From NCBI GenBank assembly GCA_017475705.1, contig JAFVFB010000011.1:1-60146 (forward strand): DNA of 60,146 nt, given 5' to 3'. The position numbers were made by a program, and so were the translations under genes. Numbering within the stretch: position 1 is the stretch's first letter; every line of letters starts with the position of its first letter. This DNA comes from Alphaproteobacteria bacterium. Lineage in GTDB: Bacteria > Pseudomonadota > Alphaproteobacteria > RF32 > CAG-239. Positions 42,961-51,570 of this stretch are shown here, piece by piece. Below the pieces are notes generated by a model. The model saw only the letters and a program-made list of their open reading frames with translations. It made no database searches and was not told the origin of the DNA.

Positions 42961-44856
42961 ATGATTTGTACAGAACAAGAAATTACTGGAATGATTTTAT
43001 CTGCTCAGGTAGATAAATTAGAGCTGGTGATGAGAAAGTTAGATTCTTCTTGGTATGATTTTTTATTTGAAAATGAGCATTTTGCACTACTCTGGTCTAT
43101 GATTGGAATGGTCAGTTTAAAGGGGGCAAGTGTACCAGTACGAGAGAAAATATGGAGAAAGTTGTTGGAAAATGGTGTTGTTAAAGCGTTTAATAATCAT
43201 TTTCTTCAAAAATTTTCTATGCAATTGGCTGAGAATGGAAACGTGCCTTCCTCAGTTTGGACAGAGCTTGATGAGGCAAAATGCGAGGTTAAATTTCAGC
43301 AAATTATTTTAGATGAGCTTTTGGAAACTAATGTCTATCTTGGAAATGAAATATTTTCGGTAGGTTTTAATGGGCAAGGATTAATCGATAAATTGACAGA
43401 AATTCCGCTTAATGACGCAATTGAGGCTTATCTGGTGCATCTGTTTAATGATGATAACTGTTTGGAACGAAATAAGATTTTACATCAGTTAACAACTATC
43501 TTGGTTTATGCTAATCGGTCACTTTCTAATAGAGAAAAGAAATATTTTAGTTATTATTTTCAAGAATTTGTTAAGCGTGAAAGAAATTCTTATAAAAAAA
43601 TTGGGTTAGATGATCGTTTATGGGCGCGGTTGATAGCAGGGGGGCGAATTTCAGATCTTTCTAAAACCGATCAGCCTGTGGCACAAGCACATAATCAGGA
43701 AATTATTGATTTTGTTCGCCAATTTGAAGAAGACGAGGGGTTTTATGATGAGACGGCAGCACGATGGGTCGAGTTTGAACAAGTGCATCTACTGGAAGCT
43801 AAGGAACGTTGCTTATGGTTGATAAACCAAAGTAATCATCCTCGAGGAATTCTTTTGGCGTTGGCCGCTTTAAATTTGGAGCAGGTTGGCGTTGCTGCTG
43901 AGATTTTGTTTCATTTAGCGCAGAAAGGTCGTGCTACTGAAATGATTGGATTTTTGCATCGTATTCTGGCTTGTCGCTTGGTTCAGTCTAGGCAGGTTAC
44001 GACGTTGCTTAAATGTAATCTGCGGGCTTTTAGAATTATACAAAAAAGTAATATTAACAATTCCTTGAAGGAATATATATCTCGGCGTTATTTGCAGGCT
44101 ATTCATATCTTTCTGCTGAGAGATCAAATAAATGATGGATTTGAAATTCTTAAGGCACTGGTTATGGGAGAATGGATTGATGAGCAGTCGGTTCTAGTTG
44201 AAGAAGTGGCCAAAATTATTTTAGAAATGGAACAGCGTAGCTCTGTTTTACATTCTAAATTAATTTACTTGTCTAGTAAATTGAAATTAAATATTTTTGA
44301 TGAGAAAAATGATGAGGACGTGCCGCTTGATGTGGCTTATGAATTGGAAAATGAATGGGCAAATAATATAAATCTTGATAGCTTTTCTGCCTTGCTTTCT
44401 GAGCCTAAAATCGTGGCGGCAGATTCTTCTTTGATTGCTTCAGAGGCAGGCACTGGTATACTGAATACTGATGTTCCGATTGCGGAGGGTAAAGATAATA
44501 AAATAATTGATAATATGGAGATAGATGCCAAAAATAATCCTTTACATGATGATGAAAATAATGTTTTACAAAAATCAGTAGAAGAGTTAGAACTGCAAAT
44601 TCCTGTTGTCGAAATACAACAATGGACTGATGAAAAAGATGAAAGTCAATCTGATGATAAATTTAGCATTAACAGTATTTTAAATATCAATCCTAATGAA
44701 GTAGATAAACATTTTGAAAAAATTAAACAGTTAGCTGACAGTGCAATTAAAAATGCGGAAGAAAAAGCCGCTCAAATCTTAAGGAAAAATAATGTTGTTG
44801 GAATAACGTTAAATAAATTGCGTCAGCTTGCTGATAAATTTAAGAAAAAATATTGA
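42961..44856 (+). CDS. Large helical protein with a DnaB-N-like N-terminus, unknown
   Basis: From ATG 42961 the protein has 631 residues (637 from an upstream TTG). Residues 1-70 read like the N-terminal domain of DnaB helicase: EQEITGMILSAQVDKLELV, a W-x-D-F-x-x-x-x-E-H-x-x-L-W step, then a short helix, KGASVPV and a helix ending LLENGV. No helicase part or Walker motif follows; instead there are helical repeats (120-440), a long acidic linker (440-580) and a basic helical end (about 590-631). The DnaB-N fold is shared with the C-terminus of DnaG, whose gene lies 557 bases away on the other strand. The likeness is by eye and may be chance. No signal peptide. Confidence 0.6.
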   Translation: MICTEQEITGMILSAQVDKLELVMRKLDSSWYDFLFENEHFALLWSMIGMVSLKGASVPVREKIWRKLLENGVVKAFNNHFLQKFSMQLAENGNVPSSVWTELDEAKCEVKFQQIILDELLETNVYLGNEIFSVGFNGQGLIDKLTEIPLNDAIEAYLVHLFNDDNCLERNKILHQLTTILVYANRSLSNREKKYFSYYFQEFVKRERNSYKKIGLDDRLWARLIAGGRISDLSKTDQPVAQAHNQEIIDFVRQFEEDEGFYDETAARWVEFEQVHLLEAKERCLWLINQSNHPRGILLALAALNLEQVGVAAEILFHLAQKGRATEMIGFLHRILACRLVQSRQVTTLLKCNLRAFRIIQKSNINNSLKEYISRRYLQAIHIFLLRDQINDGFEILKALVMGEWIDEQSVLVEEVAKIILEMEQRSSVLHSKLIYLSSKLKLNIFDEKNDEDVPLDVAYELENEWANNINLDSFSALLSEPKIVAADSSLIASEAGTGILNTDVPIAEGKDNKIIDNMEIDAKNNPLHDDENNVLQKSVEELELQIPVVEIQQWTDEKDESQSDDKFSINSILNINPNEVDKHFEKIKQLADSAIKNAEEKAAQILRKNNVVGITLNKLRQLADKFKKKY

Positions 44857-44864
44857 TTTTATAT

Positions 44865-44903
44865 AAAAATTGAGCCAAATTTGTTTCTCAACAATTTTGG
44901 CTC
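44865..44903 (-). terminator. Terminator of the candidate small RNA
   Basis: On the minus strand GAGCCAAAATTGTT pairs with AACAAATTTGGCTC (one mismatch) around a 4-nt loop, followed by AATTTTTATAT. In the plus direction no T run follows the stem. Confidence 0.75.
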
Positions 44904-45084
44904 TCTAACTAAGATTAGGATTTCTTACAGTTGCCATAGGCAGTGTCTCACGACATTTTATGCCTATATGTAATACATGCGTTCTTAGGTAAAATCATAA
45001 ACGTTATGAAAAAATGTGACGAATAACGGTAGCTTCGCAGCAACGGTTATTCTAAAATAAATATATCATAAAAATTAATGTACG
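44865..45084 (-). ncRNA. Candidate structured small RNA, about 220 nt
   Basis: On the minus strand a promoter (TTGACA at 45118-45113, 16 nt, TATAAC at 45096-45091) precedes about 220 nt with no convincing ORF. The RNA can form GAATAAC...GCT-GCGA-AGC...GTTATTC (45023-45054), a CTAAGA/TCTTAG outer stem, and within it ATAGGCA ... TGTC-GTGA-GACA ... TGCCTAT (44938-44970). Both hairpins end in GNRA tetraloops only when read on this strand. It closes with a 14-bp terminator stem and ATTTTTATAT. I do not recognise a known RNA family. It is convergent with the end of the 637-residue protein gene. Confidence 0.55.
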
Positions 45085-45090
45085 GTCTTT

Positions 45091-45118
45091 GTTATATATG
45101 GTTTGTTTTGATTGTCAA
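45091..45118 (-). promoter_or_regulatory. Promoter of the candidate small RNA
   Basis: Consensus TTGACA, a 16-nt spacer and TATAAC on the minus strand. Confidence 0.65.
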
Positions 45119-45187
45119 CTATTTTTTTATTTTTTGTCATTGATTGAATATTGGCAAAAATATGAATATGATATTTTAGTTTTACAT

Positions 45188-45222
45188 AAAAAAAGCGGTT
45201 ACTATCTGGGGATAGGTAACCG
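45188..45222 (-). terminator. Strong rho-independent terminator downstream of dnaG
   Basis: On the minus strand GCGGTTACCTATC pairs with GATAGTAACCGC (one bulged C) around a 4-nt loop, followed by seven T residues. It ends the small transcript that begins just after dnaG and would also stop dnaG read-through. Confidence 0.9.
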
Positions 45223-45230
45223 CCTAAGAA

Positions 45231-45332
45231 CTAATGTTTCTCAACATCTTTGTTCTTATCATTATGAACATAAATTGGATTCTCTATTTGTTTCACAACA
45301 TTTTTTGTAAAGAAATTGTATCCGTTGTTCAT
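45231..45332 (-). CDS. Candidate 33-residue small protein within a short transcript
   Basis: A transcript of about 180 nt is predicted between a strong promoter (45403-45376) and a strong terminator (45222-45188). It holds an ORF beginning MNNGYNFFTKNVVKQIENP and ending NKDVEKH, with a TAG stop just before the terminator stem. It is polar, with no membrane helix. No Shine-Dalgarno sequence is visible, so the RNA itself may be the product. Not similar to anything I know. Confidence 0.4.
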   Translation of the reverse strand: MNNGYNFFTKNVVKQIENPIYVHNDKNKDVEKH

Positions 45333-45375
45333 AATGGTTTCGATAATTATATTATAATTTTATGTTGGCAGAGGG

Positions 45376-45403
45376 ATAGTATGATATATATTTTAAATGT
45401 CAA
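45376..45403 (-). promoter_or_regulatory. Strong promoter directly after the dnaG stop
   Basis: TTGACA (45403-45398), 16 nt and TACTAT (45381-45376), beginning 11 bases past the dnaG stop and pointing away from dnaG. Confidence 0.7.
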
Positions 45404-45413
45404 GCTTTATTTT

Positions 45414-47348
45414 TTAATATGCATTTTCAGCATCTGCTTGGCGTAACATCTCATCATGATTCTTTTTTAACTCGCTTAGGCGGTTAAATTTTTCTTCATC
45501 AAAGTTCAAACAAACTTCCGTGGTTAATTTCTTTATCTCTTCTTCTAATGCGCGGCGTTTATTCTGCTGTAAGATGCTATCAATTTGGTGGCGAAGATCG
45601 TTGATAAAAGGATTTTGTTTTTTTATCATATCCCATTCCCATAGTGTTTTGAGCGTTTTTCCTACTGAGGTTTCAGCTATTTGTGCAACCAAGTCATCAC
45701 CAGAGAGGGCTACATCACTGTTATGAAATGTATCGGCAATGGTTGTTTGTAACTCCTGTAATTTCTGGTCTTTTATATCATCTAGAAAAATTGCTTCTTC
45801 ATAATCATCGATCAGTTCAGGATAAATTAACTCTGCAGCAATTATAAAGCGGATATTTTTATCTTGTTCGGTGTTTGTATTATGGCGCGGCGGTATAGAC
45901 GCAAAACTGTGCTGGATTAGATAATGCTTGTTGTTTTGATGACGATAACTATATTGAGTATTATTGTTTGTGGATTTTTTTTGCGTAGGAAAAATAACGT
46001 TGTCAGCTGTATTTGTTTTAGAGAGGGTCAAAGTGCCAGATGATGAAGTTTCTGTTTTTCTTTGCCATGGAGTTTGTTTGTAGGCAAGATAAATGCGGTT
46101 TTTAATTTCATGTGCATAGTAATTGCGGACTGTGGTATCTGCAATCTTATTAACCTCTGCTAAGAGGGTCTGCTCAATTAAAGCTTTTTTCTCAGGCGTT
46201 GAGCTGTCTTCGTTTTCAGTATATTTTTGCCATAAAATATCAATTAGAGGTTTTGTCTTAGCCATTAGAGCAGCGAAGCTATTGGCTCCATGAGCTTGGA
46301 GATATTCATCAGGATCTTGGTTATCTGGTAAAAATAAAAACTTAAGAGAGTATCCTGCTTTTAATATAGGTAATACTCTGTCAACCGCTCGCATTGCTGC
46401 TTTGATACCAGGAGTGTCACCATCAAGGCAAAGAATCGGTTCACAGCATACTTTCCATGCTTCTATAATTTGTTCTTCGGTTAAGGCTGTGCCAAGCGGG
46501 GCAACGGCGTAACCAAATCCAAAGCGATCTAGTGCGATAACATCCATATAACCTTCGCAAATTATGAGGCGTTTTTCTTTGTAGGCTATTTCTCTGGCTT
46601 TATCTAGATTATAGAGGTTTCTTCGTTTGTTGAAAATAGGCGTGTCTGGTGAATTGAGGTATTTGGGTTCTATCTTTTCCATTACACGGCCACCAAAGGC
46701 AATGATTTTGCCTTGCTTATTGGTGATCGGAATCATAACACGGTTACGAAAAAAATCATGAGGATGGCGTGTCTTATCCTCTGGAATAGCAATTAGCCCT
46801 AGTTCTTTTAAATCTGCTTCATTTATTCCTAGCTTTTTTAGATGGGCCATTAAAGCATTGTTATTCGGAGCATATCCTAAACGGAATTTTTGAATAATTT
46901 CTTTTGATAGGCCACGCTTTTGAGTGAAATAGTTAAATCCTTCGTGGCCATCAGGCATGCGTAATTCTTTTTCAAAAAAAAGGCAGGCTTGTTCCATAAT
47001 ATCGTAAAGAGATTTTTTATTTTCTGCGTCAGATTTATCTTTTGCTGAGAATTGAGGCATGGTTAGACCGGCTTGATGTGCTAGTTTTTGGAGAGCGTCC
47101 ATGAAGGGTAGGCCGTTAGCTTCCATCTCAAACTTAATAATATCCCCATGTGCGCCGCAACCAAAACAATGGTAAAAGCCCTTAGTTTCATTTACGGTAA
47201 AGGAGGGGGTTTTCTCATTATGAAAAGGGCATAAGCCCTGATATTCTCGGCCTTTTTTGACAAGCTTTACTTTTGCACCTACGACATCTGCAATTGAAAT
47301 GCGTGCTCGTAATTCATCAATAAAACGTTGTAAATCATCAGAGGCCAT
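45414..47348 (-). CDS. dnaG: DNA primase DnaG
   Basis: 644 residues. The zinc-binding domain is complete (GLCPFHNEKTPSFTV, then GFYHCFGCGAHGD). The catalytic core shows FGGRVMEKIEPKYLNS, the TOPRIM parts LIICEGYMDVIALDRFGFGY and LCLDGDTPGIKAAMRA. The C-terminal helicase-binding part (from about 500) is divergent as usual. It makes RNA primers for replication. It is preceded by yqeY by 25 bases on the same strand and probably shares its transcript. Confidence 0.97.
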   Translation of the reverse strand: MASDDLQRFIDELRARISIADVVGAKVKLVKKGREYQGLCPFHNEKTPSFTVNETKGFYHCFGCGAHGDIIKFEMEANGLPFMDALQKLAHQAGLTMPQFSAKDKSDAENKKSLYDIMEQACLFFEKELRMPDGHEGFNYFTQKRGLSKEIIQKFRLGYAPNNNALMAHLKKLGINEADLKELGLIAIPEDKTRHPHDFFRNRVMIPITNKQGKIIAFGGRVMEKIEPKYLNSPDTPIFNKRRNLYNLDKAREIAYKEKRLIICEGYMDVIALDRFGFGYAVAPLGTALTEEQIIEAWKVCCEPILCLDGDTPGIKAAMRAVDRVLPILKAGYSLKFLFLPDNQDPDEYLQAHGANSFAALMAKTKPLIDILWQKYTENEDSSTPEKKALIEQTLLAEVNKIADTTVRNYYAHEIKNRIYLAYKQTPWQRKTETSSSGTLTLSKTNTADNVIFPTQKKSTNNNTQYSYRHQNNKHYLIQHSFASIPPRHNTNTEQDKNIRFIIAAELIYPELIDDYEEAIFLDDIKDQKLQELQTTIADTFHNSDVALSGDDLVAQIAETSVGKTLKTLWEWDMIKKQNPFINDLRHQIDSILQQNKRRALEEEIKKLTTEVCLNFDEEKFNRLSELKKNHDEMLRQADAENAY

Positions 47349-47373
47349 AAATAATCTCTTTTATGAGGGGGTG

Positions 47374-47826
47374 TTATCCAAGTAGGTTTTTGATTAATCC
47401 TGATGCTTTGCCCATGTCTAATTGGCCGGCATAATTTGTCTTGAGCTCTGCCATGACTTTGCCCATGTCTTTTATCCCCTGTGCTCCGATTTTAGAAATG
47501 ATGCTGTTGATGGCGGTAATTGTTTCTTCCTCGGTTAACTGTTTGGGAAGGAAACGTTCTATAACAGAGATTTCAGCTTGCTCTTTGGCTGCAAGTTCTG
47601 GTCTGCCTCCATCTGTATATATTTTGGCTGATTCAAGGCGTTGTTTTATCATGCTTTGCATCATTGAAAGTAAATCTGAATCAGAAGCACATTCCTTTCC
47701 GGCACCACGAGCCGTTACATCTTTTTCCTTAAGTCCAGCAATTATCAGTCTGATTGCTGATACTGTAGACATATCTTTTGCTTTCATGGCATCTTTTAAA
47801 GCGTTTTGTAACTCATCTCTTAACAT
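47374..47826 (-). CDS. yqeY: GatB/YqeY domain protein
   Basis: 150 residues: LRDELQNALKDAMKAKDMST, VSAIRLIIAGLKEKDVTARG, then SMIKQRLESAKIYTDGGRPE, LAAKEQAEISVIERFLPKQL and an end TNYAGQLDMGKASGLIKN. The family shares its fold with the tail of GatB, the amidotransferase subunit that acts on Glu-tRNA(Gln), and is often found beside dnaG in alphaproteobacteria. Its exact role is unsettled. AGGAG site. Confidence 0.95.
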   Translation of the reverse strand: MLRDELQNALKDAMKAKDMSTVSAIRLIIAGLKEKDVTARGAGKECASDSDLLSMMQSMIKQRLESAKIYTDGGRPELAAKEQAEISVIERFLPKQLTEEETITAINSIISKIGAQGIKDMGKVMAELKTNYAGQLDMGKASGLIKNLLG

Positions 47827-47861
47827 AGTTATCTCCTATTTAAATTTTATCCTTGGATTAT

Positions 47862-48749
47862 TTAGGGTTGTTTGAATCCTAAAGTCAAGGTTGTGGCAAG
47901 ATTATTTTGAGGGGCAGGAAAATTAATTTCAAAATTTTTCTTTTCATGTCCAGCTAATTTATCTATGGCGGCAGCATCATATGTTGTTTTGTTGCCACTG
48001 ATGGTAATTGAGGGAACTCGTGTGGTATAGCGAGAAGTATTAACGATTTCTGCAGTGATTTTAAGCATGGGATTATTGTCTATTGTTATCTCACTTAGGG
48101 AAATATTGGAGAACTTTAAAAATTCAGGATTATTTAAGCCGCTTAATTTTATTTTATTATACCACATTTCTGCCGGGGGGTAGATGTTTACAATGTCACG
48201 GCGTAGAAAAACTAATAAAAAGCATATCGCTATTAATATCAACAAAAGCCAGGTTTTACGGTAGCCTTTGAATGGTTGAGGTGGTAATAAACGATCTTGT
48301 TGGCTTATGTGTATATCTTCTTCATCAAATAAACGAGGTGTTGGCGAATCTTCTTCTATATATTCTGGAGCGGCACTGATTGTAAAAGAAGTTCCTTGGT
48401 CTGAAGTGAGGGTTAATTCTTTTTGCTTTTTGATTTTGGGGCGAATATTAGGGTTACCTTCTTGGTTAATAAGTTCAAGAGAAGAACGTGTTGGTGTGCC
48501 TGATTTGTGATCTGCAGGGATGTGATATTCTTTTTTATTCGCTGGATAATTGCGGTGAGGAGGCTCTGATACGGGTATTGCTTCTATGTAGGGTGTGGTA
48601 TCTTCTGCTTCTGTGTAGCCGAGAGCATCCTCGCGCATAACATGCCAAACATTTGCGCAGGCATGGCAACGAAAGTTTTGGCCGGTTTTTCCAACTAGAT
48701 TATCCGGAATTTCATATATGCTATGGCATTTGGGGCAACTTATTAACAT
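47862..48749 (-). CDS. Zinc-ribbon (MJ0042) single-pass membrane protein
   Basis: 295 residues. An N-terminal MJ0042 zinc ribbon MLISCPKCHSIYEIPDNL ... FRCHACANVWHV gives four Cys; then a long, Pro/Ser-rich cytoplasmic linker, one membrane helix near 170-185 (TWLLLILIAICFLLVFL), and a periplasmic domain with beta-rich DUF3426-like features (NISLSEITIDNNPMLKITAE). Alphaproteobacteria keep such a protein next to ftsE; here it lies divergent to ftsE and leads the yqeY-dnaG operon. The function is not known. Confidence 0.8.
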   Translation of the reverse strand: MLISCPKCHSIYEIPDNLVGKTGQNFRCHACANVWHVMREDALGYTEAEDTTPYIEAIPVSEPPHRNYPANKKEYHIPADHKSGTPTRSSLELINQEGNPNIRPKIKKQKELTLTSDQGTSFTISAAPEYIEEDSPTPRLFDEEDIHISQQDRLLPPQPFKGYRKTWLLLILIAICFLLVFLRRDIVNIYPPAEMWYNKIKLSGLNNPEFLKFSNISLSEITIDNNPMLKITAEIVNTSRYTTRVPSITISGNKTTYDAAAIDKLAGHEKKNFEINFPAPQNNLATTLTLGFKQP

Positions 48750-48931
48750 TTATCTATCCTCTTTTTAAAAACTGTGATGATTATAATCATGAAATTTTTT
48801 AGAATCAACGAAAAGTTTAATAAATAATTAAATAGTCCTTATAAAAATTTGGGGATAAGGTGGTTTGCCTCTTTTAATGTTTGTGTTGTTGCTATTATAT
48901 TAGTGATAATTTGAATTTTATGGTGGAAGTT

Positions 48932-49615
48932 ATGGATACAAGACAGTTTGAGCCAATTGTGGAAATGACAAATGTGGGGTTAGCTTATGGTGATAATCCC
49001 CCAGTATTGAAGAATATAGATTTTGCTTTTAGACGCGGTTCTATTCATTTCTTGACCGGTAAATCCGGTGCTGGTAAAACTTCTTTGCTGTCAATGCTCT
49101 ATTTGGCACAGAAGCCGACAGAGGGGACACTTAAAGTATTTGGCAATAATGTTTCTATGACTGATCGCGATACGCTGTCATTTTTAAGACGAAGAATCGG
49201 TGTTGTTTTTCAGGATTTCAGGTTGTTGGAGCATTTGAGTGTATTTGATAATGTAGCTTTGCCGCTTCGGCTTCGGGGAATGAAAGAAAAGGAAATTCGT
49301 CATCGGGTGATAGAGCTTCTGGCATGGGTGGAGCTTTCTGATAATATGTATACGAAAAGTTCGGAAATATCTGGTGGAGAAAAGCAACGAGCAGCTATCG
49401 CAAGGGCTGTCATTAATCGTCCAGAGTTATTATTGGCTGATGAACCTACGGGAAATGTAGATAGTGACATTGCTGCAAAATTAATGAAACTTTTTGCAGA
49501 GTTAAATCGCCTCGGGACGACAGTGGTGATAGCAACGCACTCTAATGAGTTGATGGAACGTTATAACTATCCTCGCTTAAAACTTGAGAACGGAGGGTTA
49601 TCTTATGTCAAATAA
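48932..49615 (+). CDS. ftsE: Cell-division ATP-binding protein FtsE
   Basis: The ATG at 48932 (GGTGG site) is preferred; it gives 227 residues. All ABC motifs are visible: Walker A TGKSGAGKTSLLSML, Q-loop VVFQDFRLLEHLSVFDNVAL, signature EISGGEKQRAAIARAV, Walker B LLLADEPTGNVD. FtsE drives FtsX to activate peptidoglycan hydrolases at the septum. The stop overlaps the ftsX start by 11 bases. Confidence 0.96.
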   Translation: MDTRQFEPIVEMTNVGLAYGDNPPVLKNIDFAFRRGSIHFLTGKSGAGKTSLLSMLYLAQKPTEGTLKVFGNNVSMTDRDTLSFLRRRIGVVFQDFRLLEHLSVFDNVALPLRLRGMKEKEIRHRVIELLAWVELSDNMYTKSSEISGGEKQRAAIARAVINRPELLLADEPTGNVDSDIAAKLMKLFAELNRLGTTVVIATHSNELMERYNYPRLKLENGGLSYVK

Positions 49616-50591
49616 TGAAGAAAATCAAATTCAACAAATTCCAGAAAGGCCGGCCGGTAAACCGAAAGCCGATAAGGCTCGGATGAAAGCATTGGTTAAA
49701 CAAAAACCTCCGGCAAATGCTACAGTTGCTTTACCTATAGATGAAGACTATTCAAGGACTTTTTTAAGAGTGATTGTTACGGTTTCGGTCTTTTTATTTG
49801 CCATTACGCTTGCAGGCGTTTTGGGCATTAATACCATGTTTGAGAATTCTAAAAAGCAGGTTGTGTCTAATTTTACTGTGCAAGTTTTGCCGTTACCTGA
49901 TTTTGAAGAGAGCCGGAAAGATTTGTTAAACGTTGTCAGCTTTTTGGAACGATATCCGGATATAAAAGAAGTGACAGTTCTTTCTGATACTGAGTTGCAT
50001 GCATTATTGGAGCCGTGGTTGGGGCATAATGTTGATATTCAATTGCTACCAATTCCTAAATTGCTTGATGTGAAAATTAATAATGCTCGGCACTTTGATT
50101 ATAAGGAGTTGGCTGTACGGCTATCGGAAGTTTCTCCACAGGCGTCGATTAATGATCATAATCTCTGGTTGGCACGGTTGTTAAAGTTTATTAATTCATT
50201 GAAAATGTTGGCTGTTACGGTTTTGATTATGGTGGCAGTGGCCATTATGGCAGCGATTGTTTATGCTGTTAAAACTGGGTTGAACGTTCATCGTGAAATT
50301 ATTAGTATTTTGCATATTATGGGGGCTACAGATGAATATATAGCTATGAATTATGTGAAACAAATTTCACAAATGACTATGGTCGCAGGAATTATAGGGA
50401 CTATTCTGGCTGTTCCTGCTATTATGTTGGTGGGGAACATGGCAAAAGGAATTGAGGCGGGGATTTTTAATTCTGTTACATTTAGTTTGGAAAGTTGGCT
50501 TATTATAGCTGTTATGCCTATGGTTTCTACAATACTTACTGCCTTTACAGCCTATATGACAGTTGTGAAAACGCTTAAGCGTATGCCTTAG
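49605..50591 (+). CDS. ftsX: Cell-division protein FtsX
   Basis: From ATG 49605 (CGGAGGG site) the protein has 328 residues. A cytoplasmic start is followed by helix 1 (about 55-75), a periplasmic domain (80-200) and three C-terminal helices as in all FtsX/MacB-type permeases: LLKFINSLKMLAVTVLIMVA and VHREIISILHIMGATDEYIA are typical. It pairs with FtsE. Translational coupling through the 11-base overlap supports this. Confidence 0.93.
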   Translation: MSNNEENQIQQIPERPAGKPKADKARMKALVKQKPPANATVALPIDEDYSRTFLRVIVTVSVFLFAITLAGVLGINTMFENSKKQVVSNFTVQVLPLPDFEESRKDLLNVVSFLERYPDIKEVTVLSDTELHALLEPWLGHNVDIQLLPIPKLLDVKINNARHFDYKELAVRLSEVSPQASINDHNLWLARLLKFINSLKMLAVTVLIMVAVAIMAAIVYAVKTGLNVHREIISILHIMGATDEYIAMNYVKQISQMTMVAGIIGTILAVPAIMLVGNMAKGIEAGIFNSVTFSLESWLIIAVMPMVSTILTAFTAYMTVVKTLKRMP

Positions 50592-50689
50592 AAATATGTT
50601 AAGTCGTAGGTGTTCCTTTAAAATCAAAGTATTATAATGGTTTGAAAAATGTTTGGAGACGACCTAAACAATTGGTGGTGAATTTGTAG

Positions 50690-50717
50690 TTGCTTTTTTT
50701 ATAAAATCTTTTATACT
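50690..50717 (+). promoter_or_regulatory. Probable aquaporin promoter
   Basis: TTGCTT (50690-50695), 16 nt and TATACT (50712-50717), 34 bases before the start. Confidence 0.45.
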
Positions 50718-50750
50718 GTGGTTGTTTTTAATCTTTATGAGGAGTGAACT

Positions 50751-51428
50751 ATGAAGAAATATCTAGCTGAAATGTTTGGTACTTTTGTATTGGTGTTTAT
50801 AGGTTGTGGCACAGTTGTGTTTTCTGGCGCAACGGTTGGACATTTGGGAATTGCTTTTGCCTTTGGTTTGGCTGTTGTTGCTATGGCTTATGCTATTGGC
50901 CCTGTCTCTGGGGCGCATGTTAACCCAGCTGTAACACTTGGTGTCTGGGGCGCTGGTCGTATGTCTACCAAAGATGCTATTGGTTATATTATTTTCCAAT
51001 TTATTGGTGCTATATTAGGAGCTGCTGTTTTGTTGTGGATTGCTTCTAATCGTTTACGTGGTTTTGACCCGGCAGTGGAAGGTCTCGGCCAAAATGGTTG
51101 GGGTCCTGGGTATGGAATGAGTTATGGATTAGTTGCAGCGTTGCTTTTTGAGTTTATTGCTACATATATCTTTGTTAAAGTTATTCTTAAAGCAACGGAA
51201 AGTCCTATTGAAGTTGCAGGCTTGGTGATTGGTTTGACACTTGTTGTTATACATATCCTCGGTTTGCAGATTACGGGGGTTTCAGTTAATCCGGCGCGTA
51301 GTTTTGGACCAGCTTTATTTGTAGGTGGACAAGCTATGTCTCAGGTATGGCTGTTTTTGCTTGTACCTGCTGTTGCTGGTTTGTTGGCTGGTCTTTGCTC
51401 ACGTTTTTGTCCATGTTGTAAAAAATAG
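50751..51428 (+). CDS. aqpZ: Aquaporin (AqpZ-like)
   Basis: 225 residues with six helices and two half-helices carrying NPA: GAHVNPAVTLGVWGAGRM near 63 and GVSVNPARSFGPALF near 183. The Arg of the selectivity filter follows the second NPA. Hydrophobic pore residues and length favour water (AqpZ) over glycerol. The C-terminus is Cys-rich (CSRFCPCCKK), which is unusual. Single gene with promoter and terminator. Confidence 0.93.
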   Translation: MKKYLAEMFGTFVLVFIGCGTVVFSGATVGHLGIAFAFGLAVVAMAYAIGPVSGAHVNPAVTLGVWGAGRMSTKDAIGYIIFQFIGAILGAAVLLWIASNRLRGFDPAVEGLGQNGWGPGYGMSYGLVAALLFEFIATYIFVKVILKATESPIEVAGLVIGLTLVVIHILGLQITGVSVNPARSFGPALFVGGQAMSQVWLFLLVPAVAGLLAGLCSRFCPCCKK

Positions 51429-51456
51429 TTATAACGAAGGTAATATATGAAATAAG

Positions 51457-51490
51457 GGAGGTTCATGGTGAACCTCCTTTTCTTTTTTGT
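51457..51490 (+). terminator. Rho-independent terminator after aqpZ
   Basis: Stem GGAGGTTCA/TGAACCTCC with a 3-nt loop and TTTTCTTTTTT. Confidence 0.9.
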
Positions 51491-51570
51491 GGAGAAGTCT
51501 TAAAAATCATATTGTCTTTTCTTGATATTGTATAGACTAATAGTAGTTGTTCACTATTGGGAGCACTTTG

